Counted from the first letter of the stretch, positions 1 to 8,820 are shown. The stretch is 64,000 bases of DNA from Rhodovulum sp. MB263 (GCF_002073975.1 NZ_CP020385.1:124001-188000), one strand, 5' to 3'. Notes: generated by a model not told the origin, from the sequence alone. Numbers and translations are program-made.

Positions 1-563
1 AACAGGCCATGGGGTTGATTGTCGACATAGGTGGCACGGGTGACATCGTTGTCGATCCGCCCGGTATGCAGGTAGCGGCCCTGGATCCGGCCGTCGATCA
101 CCTCGGACCGGTCGATCAGTTCGTCGCCGCGATGGCGGGTGGTCAGCCGGTAGCCCTCGGCCCGGATATCGGTTTCGGTGATCCTGCCATAGCGCTCGAC
201 GATCTTCTCGCCCGCGCCATGGCCCTCGACGGTCACCGGCATGCGCTCATGGACCAGCGTGCCGTCCTTCCAGTGGCGGTCATGCAGAACCTTGCCGTCA
301 TCCGAGAACCGGGTCTCGCGGATCAGGGCGCCCTCGCGGGACCAGCGCCGCGACAGGCCCACTTCCCGCCCGTCGACGAAATGGCGTTCGCTCCGGATCT
401 TGCCCGAGGGCCAGAGCTCGGTCCTGATATCCACCCCCTGCCCGTCCGCGGCGCCCCCCGGACCGGATGGCTGCGCGCCGGTTTTCGGCGCAGCGGTTTC
501 CGGCGCGGCGAGCGCCGGCGCGGCCAGCAAGAGGGCAAGTGCCGTGGCGGTTCCGCGGATCAT
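1..563 (-). CDS. Exported protein with YwqK/MORN-like repeats (3' end outside window)
   Basis: The frame opens at an ATG whose last base is 563 and runs off the left edge with about 187 codons and no stop. The N-terminus is a hydrophobic signal peptide (MIRGTATALALLLAAPALAA). The mature part contains tandem short beta-type units such as WPSGKIRSERHFVDGREVG, followed by WSREGALIRETRFSDDGKV and HWKDGTLVHERMPV. This is the pattern of YwqK/MORN-like repeat proteins, in which each unit pairs a 'G-K-hydrophobic' strand with a following 'Y/F-x-D/N-G' turn. The ATG overlaps the TGA of the upstream 718-residue gene by four bases (ATGA), so the two are probably co-translated. The function is not known; annotated family members include antitoxin-like and cell-envelope proteins, but nothing here decides between them. 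Confidence 0.75.
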   Translation of the reverse strand, partial: MIRGTATALALLLAAPALAAPETAAPKTGAQPSGPGGAADGQGVDIRTELWPSGKIRSERHFVDGREVGLSRRWSREGALIRETRFSDDGKVLHDRHWKDGTLVHERMPVTVEGHGAGEKIVERYGRITETDIRAEGYRLTTRHRGDELIDRSEVIDGRIQGRYLHTGRIDNDVTRATYVDNQPHGL

Positions 564-2716
564 GGCGCCGCCCTCTCCGGCACGGGCAGATCGGGGAAGC
601 TGACCCGGAAGCTGCGCGTCACCGGTTCGGGCTTTCGCACCGCGCGCAGGATCTTCGCGGGGGTTCCGGCGACCCGCAGCGTGCCATCTGGAAACAGCGC
701 CTGAGCGATGCTGTCCTGAGGCGACAGCGCGCCGTCCCCGGGCGCGCTCAGCGCCAGCGGCACGCCCTCTGCATCGACGAAGCGCAGGCCTTCCATCACC
801 TCGGCCAGGGTCATGTCCTCGGCGATGCCGAGCGCCGCCGGATCGATCTGCCAGGGCCGGTCGGGCGACAACTGCTGCCCGGCCTCGGTCCAGGCAAGGG
901 TAGCGTCGCAGGACAGCGTCACCTGGCGAGGTCCGAGGCCATAGAAATGCCGACGCTGGCCATCCCCGGTCTGCAGTTCCAGCAGGCTGGCCTCTTCTGC
1001 GGCCCGCCGGACGAAGACCAGCGCCGCGTCGCCCTCGGTCGCGGGCGGGGCGAGGCTGGCCGTGCACTCCGCGGCCTGGGCCGGGGCCAGCGGCAGGCGC
1101 AGCGCGCCGGTGTCGAGCCCCTCGGGCATGACCTCGTCGGGCGCGGGCGGCGGGGCGCCCCGGAACAGCGGGCGCCGCTCGGGCGCGGTATCGGGATCGA
1201 GGCGCCGCCCCTCCTCGGTCAGGAAGCGCATCTCGCGGCGGGCGGCGGGCGTGTCGGCATAGCGCTCGACGCGCACCACCATTTCCTCGGGCGGCGCATC
1301 CATGCGCAAAAGCACCCGGATCGCGCTGTAATCCGGCGAGGCGATGCGCCGGGCCAGACTTTCGCCCGGGGTCAGCCAGTCGGGGCCGCGATCGGCCGCA
1401 AAGATCATGCCCTGCGCCCCGGTTCCCTCGGGCAGCGCCCAGGAAAAGAGGTCGGTCTGCTGGCCCGAAAGCGTCAGCACATAGCCCTCCGGCGCCGGAG
1501 CCAGCACCGCGCGCGCCCCGTCCCGGCTGGCCTCGGCATGGCCGGTCCCGTCGGGAACCAGCCTCATCACGAAGGGCGCGACCGGGTACCAGTCGAGATC
1601 GGCCCGAAGTTCGGTCGCTGCCTCCAGATCCTGGCTGACATCCTGCAGGGTCGTTGCATCAAGCAGGCTGCGGGAGACCTGCGACAAGCCCTCGGGGGCG
1701 CGCCAGTTCGGCAGCGTCAGCGGCGGTTCCGCCGTCAGGGGCACGTCCAGCGCCCGGTCTCCGGCAAAGAGCCGCAGACCGGAAAGCTCGAACCGCCCGA
1801 TATTGCGCCACTGGGCCGCGCGGTGATCGAATTCCAGCATCAGCCCGCCGGGCCCCTCGACCAGACGCCCCGGCCCCCCGGGAAACACCTCGGCCTCGCT
1901 GGCCAGCGGCGCGGGCGGCGCGATACGCTCGGGCATGTCGCGCCATTCAGCCGGGCGCAGGCTGGTATCGGCCTGCACCGTAACCGGATAACCCTGCGGC
2001 GCGATCGCCACGGTCTCGCGCAGCGAGCCGTCCTCATCCGTGCCCGGCACCAGACGGCGGTCGGTGGTGATCGCCGCCCGCTCGACCCAGCCCTCGTCGC
2101 GGTCGACCACCACCAGCCCGGCCAGCCGCGCGATGTAATCCTCGCCCTCGTAGCGCAGGAAGACGCGGTCTGCGGTCACGTGATCGACGGTAATCGTCAC
2201 ATCCTGCACCCCGCCATAGCGGGGCACCGTGGTGCTCCAGCCCTCGGCAAGCTCGATCGGGACAGGCGGAAAGGCGGCGGCGAACTGCTCGCGCAGACCG
2301 CCAAGCGTCGGGCCGCCCGCCTCGATGTCGCCCAGCGGCACGACCTCGCCGAGCGCGCCGGTGGCAAGATCCAGCCTTGCGCCGAACCCGGCCTCGAAGC
2401 CTGCCCGCACGCGGTCGGGGATCGGACCCGCGGTGGTCATGGTCTCGTCGCCCAGCTGCGTCTTCAGCCAGAGCGGCTTCAATGTCAGGCCGACACTGTC
2501 GCCATCGCGCTCGGCCGCGCGGATCCGGGCCAGGAAGGACACCCTCTGGTCGTCCAGCGGAACGGTCCGGCTGTCCGGCTCGACCGACCGGACCGAGAGC
2601 TCGACACGATAGCTGCGCGCGCTGCCGGCGGCGGGCGAGAAGGTCAGGGTCTCGGCCCCGGCAGAAGTCGCCGCCAGCGCAAGGATCAGGCCGTAACCGG
2701 CTGTCTTACAGGTCAT
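560..2716 (-). CDS. Large exported protein of unknown function (718 aa)
   Basis: The protein begins with a clear Sec signal peptide (hydrophobic core about residues 5-20, cleavage near AGA-ET). The rest is soluble, rich in beta-type sequence, Asp, Arg and Pro, and has no further membrane segment. I do not recognise the family. Two parts can be seen. The first 230 residues read like a DUF-type periplasmic domain built on GGP-TLGGLREQ and repeated short strands. The second half resembles large secreted proteins of marine Rhodobacterales. The start is well supported: GGAGG lies five bases before the ATG at 2716. It leads a two-gene operon with the YwqK-like gene, which it overlaps by four bases. 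The coding strand has a strong third-position GC bias, so it is a real gene despite long shadow frames on the opposite strand. Confidence 0.75.
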   Translation of the reverse strand: MTCKTAGYGLILALAATSAGAETLTFSPAAGSARSYRVELSVRSVEPDSRTVPLDDQRVSFLARIRAAERDGDSVGLTLKPLWLKTQLGDETMTTAGPIPDRVRAGFEAGFGARLDLATGALGEVVPLGDIEAGGPTLGGLREQFAAAFPPVPIELAEGWSTTVPRYGGVQDVTITVDHVTADRVFLRYEGEDYIARLAGLVVVDRDEGWVERAAITTDRRLVPGTDEDGSLRETVAIAPQGYPVTVQADTSLRPAEWRDMPERIAPPAPLASEAEVFPGGPGRLVEGPGGLMLEFDHRAAQWRNIGRFELSGLRLFAGDRALDVPLTAEPPLTLPNWRAPEGLSQVSRSLLDATTLQDVSQDLEAATELRADLDWYPVAPFVMRLVPDGTGHAEASRDGARAVLAPAPEGYVLTLSGQQTDLFSWALPEGTGAQGMIFAADRGPDWLTPGESLARRIASPDYSAIRVLLRMDAPPEEMVVRVERYADTPAARREMRFLTEEGRRLDPDTAPERRPLFRGAPPPAPDEVMPEGLDTGALRLPLAPAQAAECTASLAPPATEGDAALVFVRRAAEEASLLELQTGDGQRRHFYGLGPRQVTLSCDATLAWTEAGQQLSPDRPWQIDPAALGIAEDMTLAEVMEGLRFVDAEGVPLALSAPGDGALSPQDSIAQALFPDGTLRVAGTPAKILRAVRKPEPVTRSFRVSFPDLPVPERAAP

Positions 2717-3443
2717 TCATCCTCCGTTCCGGGGGCGAAGCTAGCGTCCCCGGCACGGAATTTAACCCGTCTCCCCCAGCGGATTTAGAACGGGCATAAT
2801 CTTGCTCATTCCACGGCGGGAAGGCGCTTGGAGGCTGGAAGACAGACCATGGGAAAAGGCCCCCGGGCCGGAACGGACGGCCCCGGGAGGCAGGCCCTGC
2901 GCCCGAGGAGGGACGGTCGCAGCCAGTGCGCCGGCCGCCGGGAAGACCGCATCGCAGGCGGGTGTTCCGCCTGCCTGATCGGCCGTCATGGACCCTGTCC
3001 CTTTCCCCGGATCAAGCGTGCGACCCCCTGGAACCGCCCGGGTCGCGGGGCCCGATGCCAGACAATCGGCCGTCGCAGGACGCGCGCCGATGATACCCCC
3101 ATGGCGTGCTGCGGGGCGTCCTGCGGGAGGCCGGAGGTTTGAAGGACTGCAAAACCCTGCTGGGGAAGATCTTCCCGACAAACGGACACCGCGCCCTCTG
3201 CGCCGGGAGCCGCCGGACAGGCCCGCTGATACCCCCGGAATCGGGCGTCTGACTGGCGCGACGGGCTTGCACCCCAGCGAATTTGCGAGGCCGGACCCCG
3301 GGGTTTTTATCCCGAGGCTTTGACGGCGGGGTTCAGTCGCCGCAACGGAAAGAGGGCCTGTGGGACAGACCCGCCACCGCTACGTATGCTATCGGAGCGG
3401 GGACATTCATCCCCGACCCGATCCAGCAGATGCCGCGAAGGGC
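2717..3443. other. Non-coding stretch of about 730 bp with small palindromes
   Basis: I see no convincing gene here; the short open frames lack Rhodobacterales codon bias and recognisable protein. The end near 2720-2830 should hold the promoter of the 718-residue exported protein. A perfect 14-bp palindrome (GGGAAGATCTTCCC) lies at 3163-3176. A CGGGGA-N6-TCCCCG hairpin at 3398-3415 sits just downstream of the DUF2478 gene on the minus strand and may help end its transcript, although no T-run follows. No tRNA fold or riboswitch was recognised. Confidence 0.5.
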
Positions 3444-3980
3444 TCAGGCCGAAGCGCGGGCCGAAACCGCAGCCGCCGCGAGGACGGGCGGGTAGCCGAG
3501 CCAAGCCAGCACCGCGCCGCTCTCGGCGGCGACCGGCTCGGCCAGACCTTCGGCGAAACTCTCGAAGGCGCGCAGGTTCAGCCCGTTCACGCCGACCAGC
3601 ACCGGCAGGCCGCGCCCCAGCGCCTCGGCGATCAGCGGCACGAAGCCATGCCCCGCCGCCTCGAGCTTGCCGAATTTGTTGACGATCAGAAGCGCCGCCC
3701 CGTCGAGATGGCGCGCGGCCTCGGCCGCCGCGGTCTCGACCGCGCCCGCATCCATCCGGCACCCGCGCGAGCCCCGCCCCAGCGGCTGCGACAGCCGCAA
3801 GACCGGACCGTCGGGCAGTACCTTCAGGTCGCCGTCGCAGGGATGGGGCCCGGGCGCGGAAGCGGTGTGCTGCACCGCCCCCGCCAGCCGGAGCCCTCGC
3901 GCCGAAAGCTGCGTCGCGGCCTCGGCCAGAACCATGCTGGCCGCACCGCGTTCCTCGGAAACGATATAACCAAAACGCAT
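3444..3980 (-). CDS. DUF2478 family protein, probable molybdenum-linked NTPase-like protein
   Basis: This 178-residue cytoplasmic protein opens with MRFGYIVSEERGAAS, a degenerate P-loop-like start in which the family reads 'nucleotide, ... G'. It carries the conserved segments LRLAGAVQH, CDGDLKVLPDG, SRGCRMDAGAVE and the Walker B-like LLIVNKFGKLEAAGHGF, and ends with VGVNGLNLRAFESFAEG. This order is typical of DUF2478 proteins, which are often encoded beside molybdenum transport or molybdoenzyme genes. Here it follows the molybdoenzyme operon dorCDA on the same strand, separated by a strong hairpin. A role in molybdenum or molybdopterin handling for DorA is therefore an inference from context. 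The family has no proven biochemical function that I can cite. Confidence 0.8.
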   Translation of the reverse strand: MRFGYIVSEERGAASMVLAEAATQLSARGLRLAGAVQHTASAPGPHPCDGDLKVLPDGPVLRLSQPLGRGSRGCRMDAGAVETAAAEAARHLDGAALLIVNKFGKLEAAGHGFVPLIAEALGRGLPVLVGVNGLNLRAFESFAEGLAEPVAAESGAVLAWLGYPPVLAAAAVSARASA

Positions 3981-4003
3981 CGCCGAAGCCTTCTCATGAG
4001 GAA

Positions 4004-4043
4004 GGACAGGCCCGTCGGGGGAGTGGGAGTGACGGGCCTGTCC
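4004..4043 (-). terminator. Strong hairpin downstream of dorA
   Basis: The 13-base arms GGACAGGCCCGTC (4004-4016) and GACGGGCCTGTCC (4031-4043) are perfect inverted repeats around a 14-base loop, placed 30 bases after the dorA stop on the minus strand. There is no T-run, so it may end transcription, or only stabilise the dorCDA 3' end with partial read-through into the DUF2478 gene. Confidence 0.6.
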
Positions 4044-4073
4044 GGTCCGCCCGGATCCGGATCAGGGTCCGGG

Positions 4074-6533
4074 TCAGGCGGGTTGGCTGAAGACCGTCAC
4101 CGGCGGCAACGGGCCTTCAAAGCGTTCGACCTCGGCCATCGCGGTCTGGCCGCAATTGCCCTGGGCCAGTCTCGAGGTGGCGACACCCGTGGTCAGGTTG
4201 TTGATGTCGCCATAGGCGCAGAGGCTGCCGATCTTGCGCGGCTCGACAGGATCGAACCAGCCGCCCTCGCTGACCCGGATCACGCCGGGACGGATCACGT
4301 CGGTGATGACGAGCCCGGCGAGGATCTGGCCGCGCTGGTTGAAGACCCGCACCACCTCGCCATCGCTCAGCCCGCGCGCCTCGGCATCGGCCGGGTTCAT
4401 CCAGCACGGCTCGCGCCCCTGAACCGCATAGGTCTCGCGGATCGCGGTGCCGCAAAGCTGCGAATGCAGCCGCAGGTCGGGGTGGTTCGAGGCCACTGCC
4501 AGCGGGAAGACCGTGGTCGGTCCGCCAAGCCGCTCGATCGGTTCCATCCAGGTGGCATGCGGCGGACAGTCGTCATAGCCGTATTTCTCGATGGCGGTCG
4601 AATAGAGCTCGAACTTGCCCGAAGCCGTGCCAAGCGCGTTCAGAAGCGGATCGGCCCGGAAATCGGCATGGCGTACCCAGTCCTTTTGGGCGTCCTCCAG
4701 CGGGAAGGCCAGCGGCTTGTTGCTGTCCCAGAACGCGTCGAAGACGGGCATTTCCATGCCCTTGGCGCGGGCCTCGATCTTGGCGGCCTCGTAGAAGCCC
4801 CGGATCCAGTCCATCTCGCTGAGCCCCTGGGTGAACTCGTAGCCCCGGCCCAGCTTGTCGGCGATATCGGCGAAGATGTCATAATCGCTCCGCGCCTCGA
4901 AGACCGGTTCGACGATCTTCTTCATCGGAACGATATGGCTCAGCGCATAGTCGCCGACCTGCTCGATGTCGTTGCGTTCATAGGAGGTGGTCGCCGGCAG
5001 CACGATATCGGCATGGCGCGCCGAGGCGGTCCACTGGATGTCATGCACGATGAAGGTGTCGAGCCGGCGCCAGGCGCGCAGCATCTCGTTGCGGTCCTGG
5101 TGGTGCGAGAACGGGTTGCCGCCCGCCCAATAGGCCAGCTTGATCTCGGGCAGCTCGATCTCGTGGCCGTTGAACTGCATCACCTTGCCCGGGTTCAGCA
5201 GGGTCTCGACCAGCCGCGAGACCGGGATCGAGACCGCGCCGCTGGCCGCCAGCCAGGCCGCACCATCGACCTTGATCCCCGAGGCATCGTCGATGGCCTT
5301 CAGGATCGGCGTGGTATGGGTCGGCGCGCCGCCCGAGGCGTAGTGATAGCTCAGCCCGTAACCGCCGCCCGGCAGCCCGATCTGACCCAGCATCGAGGCC
5401 AGCGTGATCAGTGCCCAGTGGACCTGTTCGCCATGGTGCTGGCGCTGGGTCGAATAGCCGAGCGCCAGCATCGTGCGCTTGGCGGCGAAGCGGCGGGCCA
5501 GTTCGCGCAGCTTCTCGGCCGGAACGCCGCAGATCTCCGACGCCCATTCGGCCGATTTCGGCGTGCCGTCGGTCTCGCCCAGCAGATAGGGCAGGAACTT
5601 GTCGAAGCCGACGGTATAGCGGTCGAGGAAGGCCTGGTCATGCAGCCCCTCGGCATGCAGCGTATGCATGATGCCCAGCATCATCGCCACATCGGTCTGC
5701 GGCCGCGGCGCGATCCATTCGCTGTCCAGATGCTGCGCGGTCTCGGTGCGGACCGGGTCGATGCAGATCGACTCGACGCCCGCCTCCTTGATCTGGTCGA
5801 CGCCCCGGAACGAGCCGTGATCGGCGACCTGCCAGCAGATTTCCGAGTTGTTCAGCGGGTTGGCGCCCCAGAACACCATCAGCTCGCAGTTCTTGGCGAG
5901 GTTGTCCCAGGTCGTGCATTGCTCGTAGACCTCGATCGAGCCCGAGACATAGGGCAGGATCACCTGCGCCGCCCCGGTCGAATAGTCGCCGACCGAGTTG
6001 GTGTAGCTGCCGGTCAGGTTCAGCATCCGGCGCAGCAGGGTCTGACAGTTATGCAGCTTGCCCGGGCTCTTCCAGCCATAGGAACCGGCAAAGACCGCCG
6101 GATGGCCGTAGGTCTCGCGCACGCGGGTGATCTCGCCCGCGACCAGCTCGATGGCCTTTTCCCAGCTGACGCGGACGAAATCGCCCGAGCCGCGGCCGTC
6201 GGGATCGGCGCCGGGGCCCTGTTCGAGCCAGGCGCGGCGCACCATCGGATAGCGGATGCGCGATTCGGAATAGAGCGAATCGAGCACGCCCGGCAGCTGC
6301 GGCGAGGGCGCGGGGTCCCCCTCCCAGGGCTTGAACTCGACGGCGCGGCCGTCCTCGACCATGCCGTAGAAGACGCCCCAGTGACAGCCCGAGACGATGC
6401 CCTGGCTGGCGGTCTGGGCGGCGGCGCCGCGCGCGAAGAGCGGAAGCCCGGCAAAGCCGAGTCCGGTGGCAAGAGATCCTTTCAGGAAGCTGCGCTTCGA
6501 AAGGGGCAGGGAAGAATTGGAAATCGAAGTCAT
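4074..6533 (-). CDS. dorA: Periplasmic dimethyl sulfoxide/TMAO reductase, molybdopterin catalytic subunit
   Basis: This 819-residue protein is the terminal reductase of anaerobic DMSO/TMAO respiration, a bis-molybdopterin guanine dinucleotide enzyme. Key residues are visible: the GDYSTGAAQ segment carries the molybdenum-ligand Ser185, and GSYGWKSPG carries Tyr152 and Trp154. These match Ser147, Tyr114 and Trp116 of mature Rhodobacter DMSO reductase with a constant offset of 38. The Tyr is absent from E. coli TorA, so DorA is the better name. HSQLCGT and WMNPADAEARG lie in the C-terminal cofactor domain. There is no iron-sulfur Cys cluster, as expected for this family. The start at 6533 is chosen because AAAGGACAG precedes it. 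The leader is Tat-like but reads SKRSFLKG, with Lys13-Arg14 instead of two arginines. The gene follows dorD by an 11-base gap. Confidence 0.96.
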   Translation of the reverse strand: MTSISNSSLPLSKRSFLKGSLATGLGFAGLPLFARGAAAQTASQGIVSGCHWGVFYGMVEDGRAVEFKPWEGDPAPSPQLPGVLDSLYSESRIRYPMVRRAWLEQGPGADPDGRGSGDFVRVSWEKAIELVAGEITRVRETYGHPAVFAGSYGWKSPGKLHNCQTLLRRMLNLTGSYTNSVGDYSTGAAQVILPYVSGSIEVYEQCTTWDNLAKNCELMVFWGANPLNNSEICWQVADHGSFRGVDQIKEAGVESICIDPVRTETAQHLDSEWIAPRPQTDVAMMLGIMHTLHAEGLHDQAFLDRYTVGFDKFLPYLLGETDGTPKSAEWASEICGVPAEKLRELARRFAAKRTMLALGYSTQRQHHGEQVHWALITLASMLGQIGLPGGGYGLSYHYASGGAPTHTTPILKAIDDASGIKVDGAAWLAASGAVSIPVSRLVETLLNPGKVMQFNGHEIELPEIKLAYWAGGNPFSHHQDRNEMLRAWRRLDTFIVHDIQWTASARHADIVLPATTSYERNDIEQVGDYALSHIVPMKKIVEPVFEARSDYDIFADIADKLGRGYEFTQGLSEMDWIRGFYEAAKIEARAKGMEMPVFDAFWDSNKPLAFPLEDAQKDWVRHADFRADPLLNALGTASGKFELYSTAIEKYGYDDCPPHATWMEPIERLGGPTTVFPLAVASNHPDLRLHSQLCGTAIRETYAVQGREPCWMNPADAEARGLSDGEVVRVFNQRGQILAGLVITDVIRPGVIRVSEGGWFDPVEPRKIGSLCAYGDINNLTTGVATSRLAQGNCGQTAMAEVERFEGPLPPVTVFSQPA

Positions 6534-6544
6534 GGCCTGTCCTT

Positions 6545-7198
6545 TCAGATCCGCGCCGTGGCGGCGGGGTCGTGCAGGGGTTGGGCGGCGGCCTCCTCGG
6601 CCGTCATCAGGGTCTTGAATGCCAGCACCAGCCGGGCCAGCGCGCCGTAGAAACCGGCATCGTCGGCCTTGATCAGCGCGGCGGCGAAGCGCTCGCACCA
6701 GTCAAGCTCGTCCAGCAGGCGCGCCGCGATATCGGGGCGGCCGCGCCGCAGCGCCTCGGCCAGGGCCGCCAGCTCGACGCCGAGATGGTCGGCCATCTCC
6801 GAGCTGCCTTCGAGATGCACGTCGAGATCGCGCAGGATCTGCTGCATCCGCCCCACGGCGGGGCCGCAAAGCCGTCCGGTCCCGTCCCAGGGGCTGGCAT
6901 AGGGCGGCAGGCTGCGCTGCCGGAAGATGCCCTCGAACAGCGCCGTGTGGCGGCGTTCGAGCGAGACCGCGACCTCTTCGACAGGTCCGGCGGTGAGGAT
7001 CTGGCGGATCGCGTCGACCGCCGTCTCCTCTCCGAGATAGCCGCCGATGCGGCCCAGCGAGACCTGCCCCTGCATCGAGCGCAGCGACTGCAGGCTGTCG
7101 CGGTCGGGCGGGGTCAGCAGAAGCGAGGCGAGGAACTCGGCGATGAAGGCCAGGTCGGCGGCCTCCTCCTCGCCCATGTCGACAAGGGCCGCGGTCAT
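6545..7198 (-). CDS. dorD: TorD-family chaperone for DorA
   Basis: This 217-residue all-helical cytoplasmic protein has the TorD/DmsD family signatures RRHTALFEGIFRQRSLPPYAS (split around the PPY motif) and the later DHLGVELAALAEAL and DELDWCERFAAAL helices. Family members bind the Tat leader and the apo-form of the reductase, keeping it ready for molybdenum cofactor insertion before export. Its length is normal for the family. The ATG overlaps the TGA of dorC by four bases, and its stop is followed 11 bases later by the dorA start, so the order is dorC-dorD-dorA in one transcript. The gene called dorB in R. sphaeroides nomenclature is the same thing. The DorA leader it must recognise here is the Lys-Arg variant. 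Confidence 0.93.
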   Translation of the reverse strand: MTAALVDMGEEEAADLAFIAEFLASLLLTPPDRDSLQSLRSMQGQVSLGRIGGYLGEETAVDAIRQILTAGPVEEVAVSLERRHTALFEGIFRQRSLPPYASPWDGTGRLCGPAVGRMQQILRDLDVHLEGSSEMADHLGVELAALAEALRRGRPDIAARLLDELDWCERFAAALIKADDAGFYGALARLVLAFKTLMTAEEAAAQPLHDPAATARI

Positions 7199-8820
7199 TG
7201 CACCGACCCCTTGCTGACGTCGAGATCCTTCGAATGGTTCTGCAGATAGGCCAGGATCAGCCGGTACTGGTCATCGCTGAACGAGGTGAAGCGGCGCATC
7301 GCCTTCAGCGTCCCGATCCACTGGTTGGCCGTGAAATGGGTCTTCTGCGGCAGCACGTGGCAGGCGGCACAGGCCGTCTGGAAGGTATCCTGCCCATAGG
7401 CCCAGACCGCGGCGCGGTCGGTATTCATGCCCGCGGCATCGCTCCAGAGCGTGACCTCGGCCGGCACCCAGCTCTGGCCGGTATCGGCCGCGACCTCGGC
7501 CTCGCCGCGCGTCACGGTGGCGGCGGCGGCATCGTCGAAGATCGCCATCATCACCCGCTGGCCCTTCTCCTGGTAGAGCACCGTCGGCGCGTCTTCCATC
7601 TGCCAGCCGCGCAGCGTCAGCTGCACCTTGTCGCCGTCGCGTGCCGTGATCTCGGCGACAGCCCCGCCCAGGATCTTGCCGTCGGGCTGGTTCTCGGTGG
7701 CCACCATGTCGGCGCCGATCCAGACATTCTTGGTCTCGACCACGGTGGCGCTGTCGCCTTCCGCGATGGCCGAGGCGGGCGAGACCGGCAGTTGCGGCGC
7801 CTTGCCGACGGCCTGATCCAGCATCACCACGTGATCGGCATAGTTCGGCGCGGGCTGGCCCGGCGCCCGGTTCTCGACCGGAGGCACCGATTTCAGATAG
7901 ACCGCCATGGCCTGCACGTCCGAGAACGGCAGTTGCGAGGTATTGGCCACGACCTCGGCCATGTCGCCATCGGCCATCCGGCCGATCGGGTTCTTGCCGG
8001 TATGCAGGTAATTGGCGATCCGTGCCACCGACCAGTAGCCGATCCCGGTCTCGTCGGGCGAGATGTTCGGGAACCAGCCCGTGCCCTCGGGGTTCGGGCC
8101 GCCGCCAAAGCGCTTGTCGGTGATCACCTCGCCCATCGGGCCGCGCGGCGAGTGGCATTCGGCGCAGTGGCCCGCGCCCTCGACCAGGTATTCGCCCCGG
8201 TGATATACATCGGGGTCGACGCCGTCCGGCACCTCGCCGGGGGTCAGGGCCTCGCCGTCGAGGAAGGCCAGGCGCCAGACCCCGACGCCGCGACGCAGGT
8301 TGTAGGGGAAGTTCAGCTCGTGATCGGGGACCTCGGAGCGGACCGCCGGCAGCGACATGATATAGGCGTAAAGGTCGCGCGAATCCTCGCCGGTCAGCCG
8401 CTGATACGAGGTATAGGGGAAGGCCGGGTACAGGTTCTGGCCATCGGGCATCAGCCCGTCGGGACCGACGCCCTCGCGCAGCGCGCGGTCGAACTGGGCC
8501 AGGGTCCAGCTGCCGATGCCGGTTTCGGGATCGGGCGAGATATTGGGCATGTGGAAGATGCCGAAGGCGGTGTCGAGCGACCGGCCCCCGCCCAGATGGG
8601 TCTCATCTTCCGAGCCCGGGGTGGCGTGGCAGGTGGCGCAATCCGACGCCAGGAAGACCGTGCGGCCATTCTCGAGATCGGCGCCTTCCAGCGCGGGCAG
8701 CTCGCGGCTGCCGTTCAGTGCCGACCAGGTCCAGGGCGAGGTCACGACCAGAAATCCCGCCCCTCCCAAAACCAACAGGCTACCCGCCAGCTTCACCAGC
8801 GTACTTGCTTTGACTGTCAT
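7195..8820 (-). CDS. dorC: Trihaem c-type cytochrome, chimeric DorC/TorC electron donor to DorA
   Basis: The 541-residue protein has one N-terminal membrane anchor (about residues 9-27) and three CxxCH haem sites: CATCH at 61-65, CAECH at 219-223 and CAACH at 484-488. Residues 45-315 resemble the cytochrome subunit of membrane alcohol/gluconate dehydrogenases (GRSLDTAFGIFHMPNISPD, YPAFPYTSYQRLT, NYLHTGKNPIG). Residues 380-541 match the TorC/DorC C-terminal monohaem domain (CHVLPQKTHFTANQWIG, then MRRFTSF and AYLQNHSKD). Ordinary DorC/TorC has a NapC/NirT tetrahaem quinol dehydrogenase in front of that domain; it is missing here. The start at 8820 follows GGAGG. The role is presumably to pass electrons to DorA, but whether the donor is quinol, the bc1 complex or another cytochrome is open. 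Confidence 0.88.
   Translation of the reverse strand: MTVKASTLVKLAGSLLVLGGAGFLVVTSPWTWSALNGSRELPALEGADLENGRTVFLASDCATCHATPGSEDETHLGGGRSLDTAFGIFHMPNISPDPETGIGSWTLAQFDRALREGVGPDGLMPDGQNLYPAFPYTSYQRLTGEDSRDLYAYIMSLPAVRSEVPDHELNFPYNLRRGVGVWRLAFLDGEALTPGEVPDGVDPDVYHRGEYLVEGAGHCAECHSPRGPMGEVITDKRFGGGPNPEGTGWFPNISPDETGIGYWSVARIANYLHTGKNPIGRMADGDMAEVVANTSQLPFSDVQAMAVYLKSVPPVENRAPGQPAPNYADHVVMLDQAVGKAPQLPVSPASAIAEGDSATVVETKNVWIGADMVATENQPDGKILGGAVAEITARDGDKVQLTLRGWQMEDAPTVLYQEKGQRVMMAIFDDAAAATVTRGEAEVAADTGQSWVPAEVTLWSDAAGMNTDRAAVWAYGQDTFQTACAACHVLPQKTHFTANQWIGTLKAMRRFTSFSDDQYRLILAYLQNHSKDLDVSKGSVQ

Noticed and set aside
3130-3180. Possible tRNA (Cys or Sec like) around a GGACTGCAAAACC-type stretch and the nearby GGGAAGATCTTCCC palindrome
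   Set aside because: No acceptor stem, no T-arm with a GGTTCGA-like motif and no 3' CCA can be built around it; the palindrome is too short to act as a stem of a tRNA.
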